Below are positions 16,258-23,921 of a DNA stretch of 51,427 nucleotides, piece by piece. A model generated the notes under the pieces. That model did not search any database and was not told where the DNA came from. It saw only the letters and a program-made list of their open reading frames with translations. Within the stretch, counting starts at the first letter, position 1, and each line of letters opens with the position of its first letter. This DNA comes from a virus: positions 1 to 51,427 of IMG/VR virus record IMGVR_UViG_3300020183_000117. One strand, written 5' to 3'. Made by a program: the position numbers and the translations under genes.

Positions 16258-16491
16258 ATGGAATACTTAAACAAAGTAAAACAATGGGCGTCCGCGCTGG
16301 CAGATCTTGGCGTGACCCTGTTGGCCCTTGGGATAGTGCTGGAAGTGTTGTTCAAGGGACAGAGCATACCGTTCCTGTCTCAGACCAACATCATAGGCAA
16401 CATCACCCAAATCGTGAAAACTTTTTCCACTGAGGGACTGGTTGGCTTGATAGCCATCTTTGTCTTGTACAGCATCTACAAGAAGAAGTAA
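16258..16491 (+). CDS. Small two-helix membrane protein
   Basis: A 77-aa protein with two predicted membrane segments, at about residues 15-32 (LADLGVTLLALGIVLEVLF) and 58-73 (GLVGLIAIFVLYSIY), a polar loop between and a KKK tail. Size and layout resemble class II holins or small inner-membrane accessory proteins. There is no lysis gene nearby, so a holin role is only a possibility. It has a strong ribosome binding site (AAAGGAG), its own late box and its own terminator, and follows the capsid operon. Confidence 0.7.
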   Translation: MEYLNKVKQWASALADLGVTLLALGIVLEVLFKGQSIPFLSQTNIIGNITQIVKTFSTEGLVGLIAIFVLYSIYKKK

Positions 16492-16508
16492 CACGGCCCA
16501 GGAAACTG

Positions 16509-16538
16509 AGGGCGGTGTTCGCGAGCATCGCCCTTTTA
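16509..16538 (+). terminator. Rho-independent terminator
   Basis: AGGGCGGTG and CATCGCCCT pair (one G-T wobble) around TTCGCGAG, then CTTTTATC. Ends the membrane-protein unit. Confidence 0.8.
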
Positions 16539-16566
16539 TCACACAGTATAATATATTTCAGCATCG

Positions 16567-16574
16567 CATAAATA
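16567..16574 (+). promoter_or_regulatory. Late promoter CATAAATA
   Basis: One base from the consensus. Predicted +1 near 16580, giving a leader of about 100 bases with two perfect hairpins. Confidence 0.6.
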
Positions 16575-16592
16575 GCTTCAGTTCAAGCAGTG

Positions 16593-16649
16593 CTCCACAA
16601 TGGTGTGGAGACTTATGCGGATAACCACCGCGTAGCTGGTAGAACCAGC
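16593..16649 (+). promoter_or_regulatory. Structured 5' leader with two hairpins
   Basis: CTCCACA-ATGG-TGTGGAG (16593-16610, 7 bp) and GCTGGT-AGA-ACCAGC (16635-16649, 6 bp) lie between the late box and the ribosome binding site AAAGGAG of the 16679 gene. They may stabilise the mRNA or tune translation. Confidence 0.55.
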
Positions 16650-16678
16650 ATTGGACTCCTAAACAAAGGAGAAAACAA

Positions 16679-17095
16679 ATGGGACGACCATTAAAAAAAA
16701 TACGTTTCTCAGACCCAAACGTAAACGCAGAAGGAACAGCGGGCAAGATCGAAGTTACAGCCTACTTTCCAACTGGTGGCTCTCTGCAGCAAGACGACAA
16801 TTCTTTCATCATCAGCCAGAGATCATCTAAGAGGTTCAAGATACATCAGCAAAACGACAGCTCTGATTCAATCTTGACACTCAAGGCCGTGGCTCCGGCA
16901 TCATTGGCAGAAGGCGAATTCTGCGTCAAAGTGTTGCTGGGAGACTCTACAGTGGCCTACGTTGCCAAGTTCTTCAACAACACCGTCCACTATGTCACAG
17001 CGGCTGGCGCCACAGGCGTGGCCAAGTACAGCCTAGGCACAGCGGCAGCAGAAGACACTGCAGTTTCTGGATCAGTTGTAATCGACGTGGTCTAA
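16679..17095 (+). CDS. Conserved virion protein (MGRPL family)
   Basis: A 138-aa, beta-rich protein starting MGRPLKKIRFSDPN, an opening shared by a small virion protein of marine T4-like phages. The rest alternates short hydrophobic and polar strands (IEVTAYF, FIISQRSSKRFKI, YVAKFFNNTVHYV) and looks like a single compact beta domain. Probably structural, at the start of the fibre cluster. Preceded by AAAGGAG and a structured leader. No enzymatic motif is present. Confidence 0.6.
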   Translation: MGRPLKKIRFSDPNVNAEGTAGKIEVTAYFPTGGSLQQDDNSFIISQRSSKRFKIHQQNDSSDSILTLKAVAPASLAEGEFCVKVLLGDSTVAYVAKFFNNTVHYVTAAGATGVAKYSLGTAAAEDTAVSGSVVIDVV

Positions 17096-17116
17096 TAGCA
17101 ACGCAACAAGCAGGAT

Positions 17117-17135
17117 GGGGGATTCAATATCCCCC
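17117..17135 (+). terminator. Hairpin, possible weak terminator
   Basis: GGGGGAT-TCAAT-ATCCCCC, a perfect 7-bp stem, 20 bases after the 16679 gene. Followed by TTCC only, so termination may be partial. Confidence 0.45.
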
Positions 17136-17144
17136 TTCCACAGT

Positions 17145-17152
17145 TATAAATA
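17145..17152 (+). promoter_or_regulatory. Late promoter TATAAATA
   Basis: Exact late octamer, 9 bases before the ATG at 17162; predicted leader of about 4 bases. Confidence 0.7.
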
Positions 17153-17161
17153 CAGCTGGAT

Positions 17162-17998
17162 ATGGCAAAAACACTACGCACATCAGGAGATTACACCATA
17201 AAGGCAGGATCAGGTGCCGCGGGCACCCATCAGATCGACCTGGATTCAAAAACAGTGAGGGTGCGTGGGGACCTAATCATAGATGGGGACACAACCACTG
17301 TGAACACAGCCAATCTCTCAGTGGAGGACACATTCATAGAGCTGGCCAGGAACAACTCCGGCGAACTGCTGGACGCGGGACTGTACGTGAACAGGGGCAC
17401 AGCCGGCAACAACGCACTGTTCTACTGGGATGAGTCCGAAGACAATTTTATAGTGGGCACCACCACCAACGACGCGGGAACCAGCCCCATAACCAACATC
17501 GCCCTGGCCAACATAAAGGTGGCCACCACGCCCACGGACAACAACCACGCGGCCAGCAAGAGCTACGTGGACTCGACGGTGGTAGCGGCAGCGGGCATGA
17601 CCAGCTTCGATATCACGGCCGACACAGGCTCAGCACAAACAGTGGTAGATTCAAACATCATCACTTTTGTGGGAGGCGGCAACATCAGCACAGCGGTGAG
17701 TGCCACCGACACCATCACAATTAATTTAGATCAAAATTTGACTAGTGTGAACTCTATCACATCAGCTACAGGACAAAATTTAACATTGGCTGGAGATACA
17801 GGATTGGTTGTTGTGAACAACATTTTAACATTTGCTTCAACTGCTTCAGATCCTGCAGGTACACCAACCTATACCAAAATATATCACAAAACAATAGGTG
17901 GGGGAGACAGTGGTATATATTTTAAAAACCCGTCAGGCACGGTAGGAGAATTGATAAGTAAGAAGAAAGCAACTGCCTTGGCAATTGCTCTAGGATAA
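17162..17998 (+). CDS. Modular virion/tail-fibre protein
   Basis: A 278-aa beta-rich protein, first of a set of paralogous fibre-like proteins. Residues 35-100 hold the module GDLIIDGDTTTVNTANLSVE followed by NNALFYWDESEDNFIVG, seen again in the proteins at 19730 and 21726. Residues 145-190 contain a diverged copy of the GDDSTGT-type repeat found in the 25466 and 28596 genes. Probably exposed on the virion; the exact place on the tail is unknown. It is transcribed with the next two small genes (gaps of 4 bases). Confidence 0.65.
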   Translation: MAKTLRTSGDYTIKAGSGAAGTHQIDLDSKTVRVRGDLIIDGDTTTVNTANLSVEDTFIELARNNSGELLDAGLYVNRGTAGNNALFYWDESEDNFIVGTTTNDAGTSPITNIALANIKVATTPTDNNHAASKSYVDSTVVAAAGMTSFDITADTGSAQTVVDSNIITFVGGGNISTAVSATDTITINLDQNLTSVNSITSATGQNLTLAGDTGLVVVNNILTFASTASDPAGTPTYTKIYHKTIGGGDSGIYFKNPSGTVGELISKKKATALAIALG

Positions 17999-18002
17999 AG
18001 AT

Positions 18003-18317
18003 ATGGCTATTACAAATTTTCAAGTAGGAACCAGTACATCAGTAGCTGCATTCACGGCATCCGGTGATGTTGCAGTCACGGTGATTTACATCTGCAACAT
18101 TTCGGGCTCAGACGGAGACGTTGACGTGTACGTGGTGCCCAGCGCAGAGAGCGTGGGGTCACAACATCTGATCTACAAAAATCTAGTGATAAGATCCAAC
18201 GACACCTACATAATCGACACAGAAAAATTAATATTGGCCAACGGCGACAAAATTTATATCGCTGCTCCAGATTCTGCAGGTGAATTTACCGCAACAATAT
18301 CAACCATAGGATTGTAA
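18003..18317 (+). CDS. Small conserved virion protein
   Basis: A 104-aa beta-sandwich-like protein (VAVTVIYICNISGSDGDVDV, LVIRSNDTYII, LANGDKIYIAA). This strand pattern occurs in short accessory virion proteins of marine T4-like phages, where such genes sit among fibre genes. No catalytic motif. Gap of 4 bases on each side suggests co-translation with its neighbours. Confidence 0.6.
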   Translation: MAITNFQVGTSTSVAAFTASGDVAVTVIYICNISGSDGDVDVYVVPSAESVGSQHLIYKNLVIRSNDTYIIDTEKLILANGDKIYIAAPDSAGEFTATISTIGL

Positions 18318-18321
18318 TCAC

Positions 18322-18759
18322 ATGGGCAGGTACGCAAAGAACACATCTTTAGATGGCAACGCTGTCGCACTTCCAAAAGGAACAACGGCATCACAGCCAA
18401 CCAGCCCAGTGTCAGGCATGCTGAGATTCAACACATCACTGAACATGCTGGAGTTCTACAACGGCACAGAATTCAAACAGATAAAAGGTGGCACAGGTGG
18501 AGCGTCCACTATTACTGTGGACACATTCACAATTTTAGATGAAGACGCTACAGGAATTCCTAGAGATAGCTACTCTCCATTATCATTGACTCCTGCTGCA
18601 GATCAAAATGTTCTTGTGTTCTTGGGCGGTGTTTATCAACCACCATCAGCGTATAATATAAACTCAGATAGCACTTCACCTTATATCAAAATGTTAGCAC
18701 TGGTTTCTGGAGATATTGACTCTAGCTTGGTAATAATACACGGATTTGATTCAGTCTAA
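18322..18759 (+). CDS. Small fibre-like virion protein
   Basis: A 145-aa protein combining two modules: residues 15-55 with LPKGTTASQPTSPVSGMLRF and FYNGTEFKQIKG, also found in larger fibre proteins here, and a C-terminal domain ending VLVFLGGVYQPPSAYNI...VIIHGFDSV, shared with the ends of the 19730 protein (VYIDSVMQEPDVNYI) and with the 21726 protein. It reads like a fibre tip without the shaft. Ends convergent with the minus-strand gene at 18756 (4-base overlap). Confidence 0.6.
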   Translation: MGRYAKNTSLDGNAVALPKGTTASQPTSPVSGMLRFNTSLNMLEFYNGTEFKQIKGGTGGASTITVDTFTILDEDATGIPRDSYSPLSLTPAADQNVLVFLGGVYQPPSAYNINSDSTSPYIKMLALVSGDIDSSLVIIHGFDSV

Positions 18760-19667
18760 AGACTAACAAAAGGTTGCCACACACCGGGACTGCCTGCAGA
18801 TATACATACCCAACCCAACACTGACCCTTTAATGGGTTTAGTATTCCACACAATATCACCTTGTGAATATGCACCAGCCGAAGGTATTTTATCATCATAC
18901 TGATGTATCTGTCCTTGATATCTAATTGGTCCAGCCACATCTAAATCGGCCTTGGGTTTTCTAACCTTAATACCAATTTTGTTATCATGGGAAACAAAGA
19001 GAGTGGGTTCGCCACCCGATCCTACGCTGAAATCATCAGAGGCAAAAGTACCAACATAGGCCACAGAGCCCTTGACATCGTGAATTATCTCAATCCCGTG
19101 TTTGACAATACTAAGAGAAGAATTAGGATTCAAGGTATTCACCCCTACAAAATTTTTTACAACTCTCAGTGTGTCATTCACATTCAATTCTTTTAATACA
19201 CCCACTTCTTCTAGTTTAGATTTAGTTACAGAATTTCCCAATCGGTCTTTCCAAAGTACCTCGTTCTTGTCAATTCTTACAGAATTTTTGACATCTAAAT
19301 TATCTGCTGTGGCGCTGCTGTAATAGAGTGTATCGCATTTTATTTTGCCTTTGATCTCTAGGTCATTTTCTATCACAATTTTATCATCAGATATGGTGAT
19401 TCTTTTTTTAGAAGCATTGTCATCAATACCTGTGCTGGCAAAATTGGTTATGATCCCACTGTCTATTTTATCTCCAGATAATTCTCGATCACTGATAATA
19501 TTATTGTGGCTGGCTAGTTTGTTTAATACATCATTGAGCTTGTCATCTGCTTCCACTAATTTTTTAGTAATGCGAGAATACTCATTTGTTAATCTCTGTA
19601 TATAGGCTTGGGTGACCTTCTGTACCTGCTCTTCGATGACCTGCTTGATGCTGAGTTCTATGGACAT
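18756..19667 (-). CDS. Tail-fibre-like protein on the opposite strand
   Basis: A 303-aa protein. Residues 1-75 are a predicted coiled coil (trimer-forming type), followed by beta modules (ITISDDKIVIENDLEIKGK; DFSVGSGGEPTLFVSHDNKI) and a C-terminal tip SQGDIVWNTKPIKGSVLGWV then PGVWQPF, a common phage fibre ending. It is the only fibre gene here on the minus strand. Its late box AATAAATA (19677-19684) is 9 bases upstream of the ATG. Confidence 0.65.
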   Translation of the reverse strand: MSIELSIKQVIEEQVQKVTQAYIQRLTNEYSRITKKLVEADDKLNDVLNKLASHNNIISDRELSGDKIDSGIITNFASTGIDDNASKKRITISDDKIVIENDLEIKGKIKCDTLYYSSATADNLDVKNSVRIDKNEVLWKDRLGNSVTKSKLEEVGVLKELNVNDTLRVVKNFVGVNTLNPNSSLSIVKHGIEIIHDVKGSVAYVGTFASDDFSVGSGGEPTLFVSHDNKIGIKVRKPKADLDVAGPIRYQGQIHQYDDKIPSAGAYSQGDIVWNTKPIKGSVLGWVCISAGSPGVWQPFVSL

Positions 19668-19676
19668 ATTATCGCA

Positions 19677-19684
19677 TATTTATT
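19677..19684 (-). promoter_or_regulatory. Late promoter AATAAATA
   Basis: One mismatch to the consensus; 9-base gap to the ATG at 19667. Confidence 0.5.
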
Positions 19685-19709
19685 GGTAGTATAATTCCTC
19701 GAAAAAACT

Positions 19710-19717
19710 AATAAATA
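19710..19717 (+). promoter_or_regulatory. Late promoter AATAAATA
   Basis: One mismatch to the consensus; 12-base gap to the ATG at 19730. Back-to-back with the minus-strand box at 19677-19684. Confidence 0.5.
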
Positions 19718-19729
19718 ACTGGTAAAACT

Positions 19730-20737
19730 ATGTCTATACAACGAATTCCTGGCCAAATGCTTGAGTCAAATTTGACTCGCAGTACGGATCTGGCGTTTCA
19801 AACCAATCTATTGTATCTGGACGTGTCCAATTCCAGAGTGGGCATACGCACTGCCGCTCCAGGCAACTTTGCTCTGGATGTCAACGGATCAGCGAGATTC
19901 CAAAATTCGGTCGAGATCACTGGAGATCTAACAGTCACAGGCACCACCACAGTGGTCAACACCACCAACATGGAGATCGAAGACAACATATTGATGTTGA
20001 ACAGTGGTGGCAGCGTGGGCAACGATGCTGGTATAATGATCAAGAGACAGTCCTCAGGCAACAATGCGGCATTCTATTGGGACGAAGGTGCAGACAAATT
20101 CAAAATAGTGACCACCACGTCTGACGGCAGCACAGTGACCAACATTGATGACACTGCCTACACCAGGCTGGCGGGAGCCAATCCTGTGGACAACGAAGAT
20201 TTTGTAACATTGCAATCAATGAACACAGCCATTTCAATCGCAACCGCCGCATCTTTGGGGAGTTTTACCTTTTCTGGCAACACTTTAACACAAAATGTTA
20301 CCAATGCCGACTTCGAGATAGAGACCACGGGCACGGGAAATTTTGTGCTGGCTGGCACTACGGGATTGATATTGCCCAAGGGAACCACTGCACAGAGACC
20401 ATCTGGGCAGATCGGCGTCATTAGATTCAACACCGAGACCAACAAGTACGAAGTGTGCCTCGACGGCAGCACATACACTGCACTAAAAACTGAATCCACA
20501 TCAAAGACAGTGTTGAAGGACGTGTTCACAGGTGATGGCAGCACACAAACTTTTATATCTGCCAACGTAACCACAGCACCAGAGAATTTGATCGTGTACA
20601 TAGACAGCGTGATGCAGGAACCGGACGTGAATTATATCACAGATGGATCAACATCTTCTATAACCATTACGGATGAAGCCCCTCACATTGGTGCTAGAAT
20701 AGTGGTGATCAGTGGATTCGCTGACGATTTAATATAG
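19730..20737 (+). CDS. Modular tail-fibre/virion protein
   Basis: A 335-aa protein with the shared N-terminus IPGQMLESNLTRSTDLAFQT then LYLDVSNSRVGI (compare 21726 and 25466), the LTVTGTTTVVNTTNMEIED / NNAAFYWDEGADKF module at 60-130, a LPKGTTAQRPSGQIGVIRFN module near 220, and a C-terminal domain with FTGDGSTQTF and VYIDSVMQEPDVNYI. The shared N-terminus is likely the attachment part and the C-terminus the exposed end. Its tail end overlaps the convergent gene at 20729. Confidence 0.68.
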   Translation: MSIQRIPGQMLESNLTRSTDLAFQTNLLYLDVSNSRVGIRTAAPGNFALDVNGSARFQNSVEITGDLTVTGTTTVVNTTNMEIEDNILMLNSGGSVGNDAGIMIKRQSSGNNAAFYWDEGADKFKIVTTTSDGSTVTNIDDTAYTRLAGANPVDNEDFVTLQSMNTAISIATAASLGSFTFSGNTLTQNVTNADFEIETTGTGNFVLAGTTGLILPKGTTAQRPSGQIGVIRFNTETNKYEVCLDGSTYTALKTESTSKTVLKDVFTGDGSTQTFISANVTTAPENLIVYIDSVMQEPDVNYITDGSTSSITITDEAPHIGARIVVISGFADDLI

Positions 20738-21106
20738 AGTAATACCGTTTTTATCCACAGAGAATTTGAACATCACAATTTTACCGGTTAACTGATTCAA
20801 TACTCCAATTTCTGGAATCACATTTATTTTGTTTTGCTCTTGTGTCATCAAAAAATGATATAGATCTGATCCTTCTTGCCACCAAGTGCGTATGCCCAGC
20901 ATGTTGTAACTCTGATCTATCTGTATGGGATTTTTATATCCCTCACATATGGCAACGACATTCTTGGTGTACTCGTTCATTTTATGCACAAGGTCCGGAC
21001 GATTCTGCAGAGTCCTAGGTGATCTGTTGCGGCAGGTGGGCAGCCATTCCACGACCACATGATATTTTAACAATCCTACTTTATTTTGATTCTGTATATT
21101 TTTCAT
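20729..21106 (-). CDS. Hypothetical protein
   Basis: A 125-aa protein with no motif I recognise. It contains a basic segment (LPTCRNRSPRTLQNRPD) and mixed alpha/beta elements. The start overlaps the end of the upstream gene by 26 bases, so the two minus-strand genes form a small operon inside the fibre cluster. Its 3' end overlaps the convergent fibre gene by 9 bases. Confidence 0.5.
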   Translation of the reverse strand: MKNIQNQNKVGLLKYHVVVEWLPTCRNRSPRTLQNRPDLVHKMNEYTKNVVAICEGYKNPIQIDQSYNMLGIRTWWQEGSDLYHFLMTQEQNKINVIPEIGVLNQLTGKIVMFKFSVDKNGITLY

Positions 21107-21635
21107 AAAAGTTTAAAAATTCATTTTGATCCATGTGTGAAAAATTCTTCATCTTGTGAAACAACTTGATCTTGTTGCCCTTGACTGTTCTTACGTAAAG
21201 AAATCGAGTGCCCGGATACAGTGTTAACAGTGCTCTAAATGCAGGTGTTTCTTTTTCTGGATCCAACAAGTAATCAAATACCGCGATCACAGGGCTGCCG
21301 ATCCAACAGGCCAATGCGAGGCCCATCAGCTGCTGAGAGCAGGTGTTGGGATTCCACTGATATTCTTTAAGATCCTCGAAATCCGGCACACATTCTATGC
21401 CATTCTGCCACACATATTTGGCGTAGAGATTGCGTGGCGCCACGATGGTTGTTTTTTCGCCGCGTTCCTTCATCAAGATATCCAGATCTTCCGCAGAATT
21501 GGTACACACATAATCCGCAATAGCGTGCTGTTTTTGCAAGCCAGCTGCTATCAATACATTAGAATGTTTTAACACAGAAGCATTGATATTATCTTCACCC
21601 AATTCCCCCATTACTGTTATTAAATGACCAGGCAT
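21081..21635 (-). CDS. Hypothetical protein, possibly Rossmann-like
   Basis: A 184-aa protein. It begins LITVMGELGEDNINASVLKH, has ADYVCTNSAEDLDIL, then CSQQLMGLALACWIGSPVIA followed by VFDYLLDPEKETP. The order of elements recalls the DUF115-like protein at 11408 (SG..AL..A then LGFDY), but the N-terminal glycine signature is lost, so this is a weak inference. Late-type box GTTAAATA at 21654-21661. Function unknown; glycan-related genes near fibres are common in phages. Confidence 0.5.
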   Translation of the reverse strand: MPGHLITVMGELGEDNINASVLKHSNVLIAAGLQKQHAIADYVCTNSAEDLDILMKERGEKTTIVAPRNLYAKYVWQNGIECVPDFEDLKEYQWNPNTCSQQLMGLALACWIGSPVIAVFDYLLDPEKETPAFRALLTLYPGTRFLYVRTVKGNKIKLFHKMKNFSHMDQNEFLNFYEKYTESK

Positions 21636-21653
21636 ATATGTTGTTATTACGGG

Positions 21654-21661
21654 TATTTAAC
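21654..21661 (-). promoter_or_regulatory. Late-type promoter GTTAAATA
   Basis: Minus-strand box 18 bases upstream of the ATG at 21635. Confidence 0.35.
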
Positions 21662-21682
21662 AGAGGTTTTACAAGCAAAAAA

Positions 21683-21690
21683 AATAAATA
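21683..21690 (+). promoter_or_regulatory. Late promoter AATAAATA
   Basis: One mismatch to the consensus, in an A-rich run, 35 bases before the ATG at 21726. Confidence 0.5.
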
Positions 21691-21725
21691 AATGGTAACA
21701 GATACAAACACTCGAGGATTTAAAA

Positions 21726-23819
21726 ATGGCTATAGGACGTATTTCAGGACAGATGCTCAAAGCCAACCTATTAAGGTCTGGCGTTGACTTAGCATTCGAG
21801 ACAAATTTATTAGTTTTAGACGTAACCAACTCATTCGTGGGTATTGGTACATCAACACCATCAAGACAATTACACTTGAGCGGCACAGGCGCTCTGAGAT
21901 TACCATCGGGCACCACCGAACAGCGAGGCACTTCGGCCAATGGAGATATCAGATACAACAGCACCTTGAACACCATCGAAGGATACAGCAATAGCGAATG
22001 GAAGAATTTAGCAGATCAAGGTATTGACGACATAGTGGAAGATACAACTCCGCAACTTGGTGGCAATTTAGATGTTAATGGATTTTCAATCGTATCAACT
22101 GCCAATGCAGATATTAGTATAACACCTAATGGCACAGGATCTGTGGTCATGACCAAAGTAAACATCGATGGCGGAGCCATAGACGGAACCACGATCGGTG
22201 CATCGGTGCTAGCTAGTGGCGCGTTCACCACATTAAACGCCAACACAGTGGACATCAATGGCGGTGCTATCGATGGCACCATAATCGGTGGCAGTGTTGC
22301 AGCAGCGGGAACTTTCACCACAGTGGACACATCCGGCAACGTAACAGTGGGAGGTAACCTGACAGTTAATGGTACTACCACAACGATCGAATCCACAACT
22401 TTAACGATCGAAGATCCGCTTATTATTTTGGCAAAAAATAATTCAGGTGGAGCAGGCAACACATACGATCAAGGTCTATTATTCAACAGGGGTTCATTAA
22501 GCAACGTGTCTTTCATTTGGGATGAATCAGCTGATGAGTTCGCATTCGCCAACACAGCAGCAGAAACAGGCAACACAGCAGGTAACGTTACCATAGACTC
22601 ATATTCAAATATCAGAGCAGGCATAATCTCTGCATCGACATCATTGAATACAGGAGCAATCAAGGCACTAGACGGAACAGAATCTATCACTATTGCTAAC
22701 TCCACTGGCGCCGTTACTGCCAATAATTTTTCTTCTAGCGGTGTTACCATAACTGGTGGCACGATCGATGGCACTGCTATTGGCGCAAGTTCAAGAAGCA
22801 CAGGACAGTTTACATCAATAGACGCCAACGCTGGCATTGACATCGACGCGGACAACCAATCATTGAGGATCGGTGCAGGAAATGATTTCACAGTGGCACA
22901 CGATGGCACCAATACACAGGTCACAAACACCACAGGCATATTGAAGATTGACGGAGCGGCCACCAGCTCGATCAGGATCAACGAGGCGGGAGCCAACGTT
23001 GACGTGGTCATCGAGGGAGACTCAGACGCAGATCTGTTCTACGTGGACGCATCAGCGGACAAGATCGGTATCAGCACCAGCACACCGGCCTACTCATTGG
23101 ACATCAGCACCACAGATGCACTACAATTGCCACAGGGTTCCACAGCAGAGCGACCCACGTGTAACACCGGGGTCATAAGGTACAACACAACACTCAGCAC
23201 CTATGAAGGATCCACGGACGGATCAACTTGGGCCTCTTTCGCACTGGGCGGGTCCAACGTTTCAATCAACAAGGTCAGCGCTACAGGTGATGGCTCAACA
23301 TCAACTTTTTCAGGATTCTTCTCAACTGCACCAGCCGGCGCCAACAACGTACAGGTGTACATTGACAACGTGTATCAAGAACCCACAGAGAACTACACTG
23401 TGTCTGGTACAGGCATAACGTTTGGTTCTGCTCCGCATTCGGGAGCAAGGATATTCGCCATAGAAGGTTTTGATAACACTGCAGTCCAAGCGGGCGGGGT
23501 TGCGAGATCACTGACATCATCAGTGAATTTCACCAGTGCTGCCACCACAATAATGGATTTCAACGCAACTACCTACAGATCAGCTGAATTGTATGTGCAG
23601 GTAACCGATTCGGCCAACGGCGAGTATTCGGTGATGAAGGCACACGTTATACATGATGGGTCATCTGCTTACATCAATACCTATGGTGTGGTCAACACAG
23701 GCTCAGCGGACACTGCTGAACTCACCGCCACTTATTCCGGCGGAACTGTGAGCGTAAAAGCTACCAGCACAGGCGGGCAATCCAGTGCAATAGTGCAGTA
23801 CTCATTGGCAGCAGCATAA
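21726..23819 (+). CDS. Large modular tail-fibre protein
   Basis: A 697-aa fibre-like protein. N-terminus IGRISGQMLKANLLRSGVDL then LLVLDVTNSFVGIGTSTP is nearly the same as in the 25466 gene. Modules in order: LPSGTTEQRG; repeated GGAIDGTTIGASV / GGAIDGTIIGGSV / GGTIDGTAIGASS units (three copies, about 145-360); the LTVNGTTTTIESTTLTIED / FIWDESADEF module; LPQGSTAERPT; FSGFFSTAPAG...VYIDNVYQEPTENY; and a final domain (SAELYVQVTD, VIHDGSSAYINTYG) that also appears twice in the 25466 protein. Probably a receptor-binding or accessory tail fibre. Confidence 0.72.
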   Translation: MAIGRISGQMLKANLLRSGVDLAFETNLLVLDVTNSFVGIGTSTPSRQLHLSGTGALRLPSGTTEQRGTSANGDIRYNSTLNTIEGYSNSEWKNLADQGIDDIVEDTTPQLGGNLDVNGFSIVSTANADISITPNGTGSVVMTKVNIDGGAIDGTTIGASVLASGAFTTLNANTVDINGGAIDGTIIGGSVAAAGTFTTVDTSGNVTVGGNLTVNGTTTTIESTTLTIEDPLIILAKNNSGGAGNTYDQGLLFNRGSLSNVSFIWDESADEFAFANTAAETGNTAGNVTIDSYSNIRAGIISASTSLNTGAIKALDGTESITIANSTGAVTANNFSSSGVTITGGTIDGTAIGASSRSTGQFTSIDANAGIDIDADNQSLRIGAGNDFTVAHDGTNTQVTNTTGILKIDGAATSSIRINEAGANVDVVIEGDSDADLFYVDASADKIGISTSTPAYSLDISTTDALQLPQGSTAERPTCNTGVIRYNTTLSTYEGSTDGSTWASFALGGSNVSINKVSATGDGSTSTFSGFFSTAPAGANNVQVYIDNVYQEPTENYTVSGTGITFGSAPHSGARIFAIEGFDNTAVQAGGVARSLTSSVNFTSAATTIMDFNATTYRSAELYVQVTDSANGEYSVMKAHVIHDGSSAYINTYGVVNTGSADTAELTATYSGGTVSVKATSTGGQSSAIVQYSLAAA

Positions 23820-23852
23820 TTGGGCCTTTAATCGTAAAAATTACCAGATTTG

Positions 23853-23860
23853 GGTAAATA
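23853..23860 (+). promoter_or_regulatory. Late-type promoter GGTAAATA
   Basis: Two mismatches; about 60 bases before the ATG at 23922. Confidence 0.35.
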
Positions 23861-23921
23861 CACGTGCGACACTTGATGGCGCAAATAATAATAACAATAA
23901 TCATGTGGGAGATATGGAACC

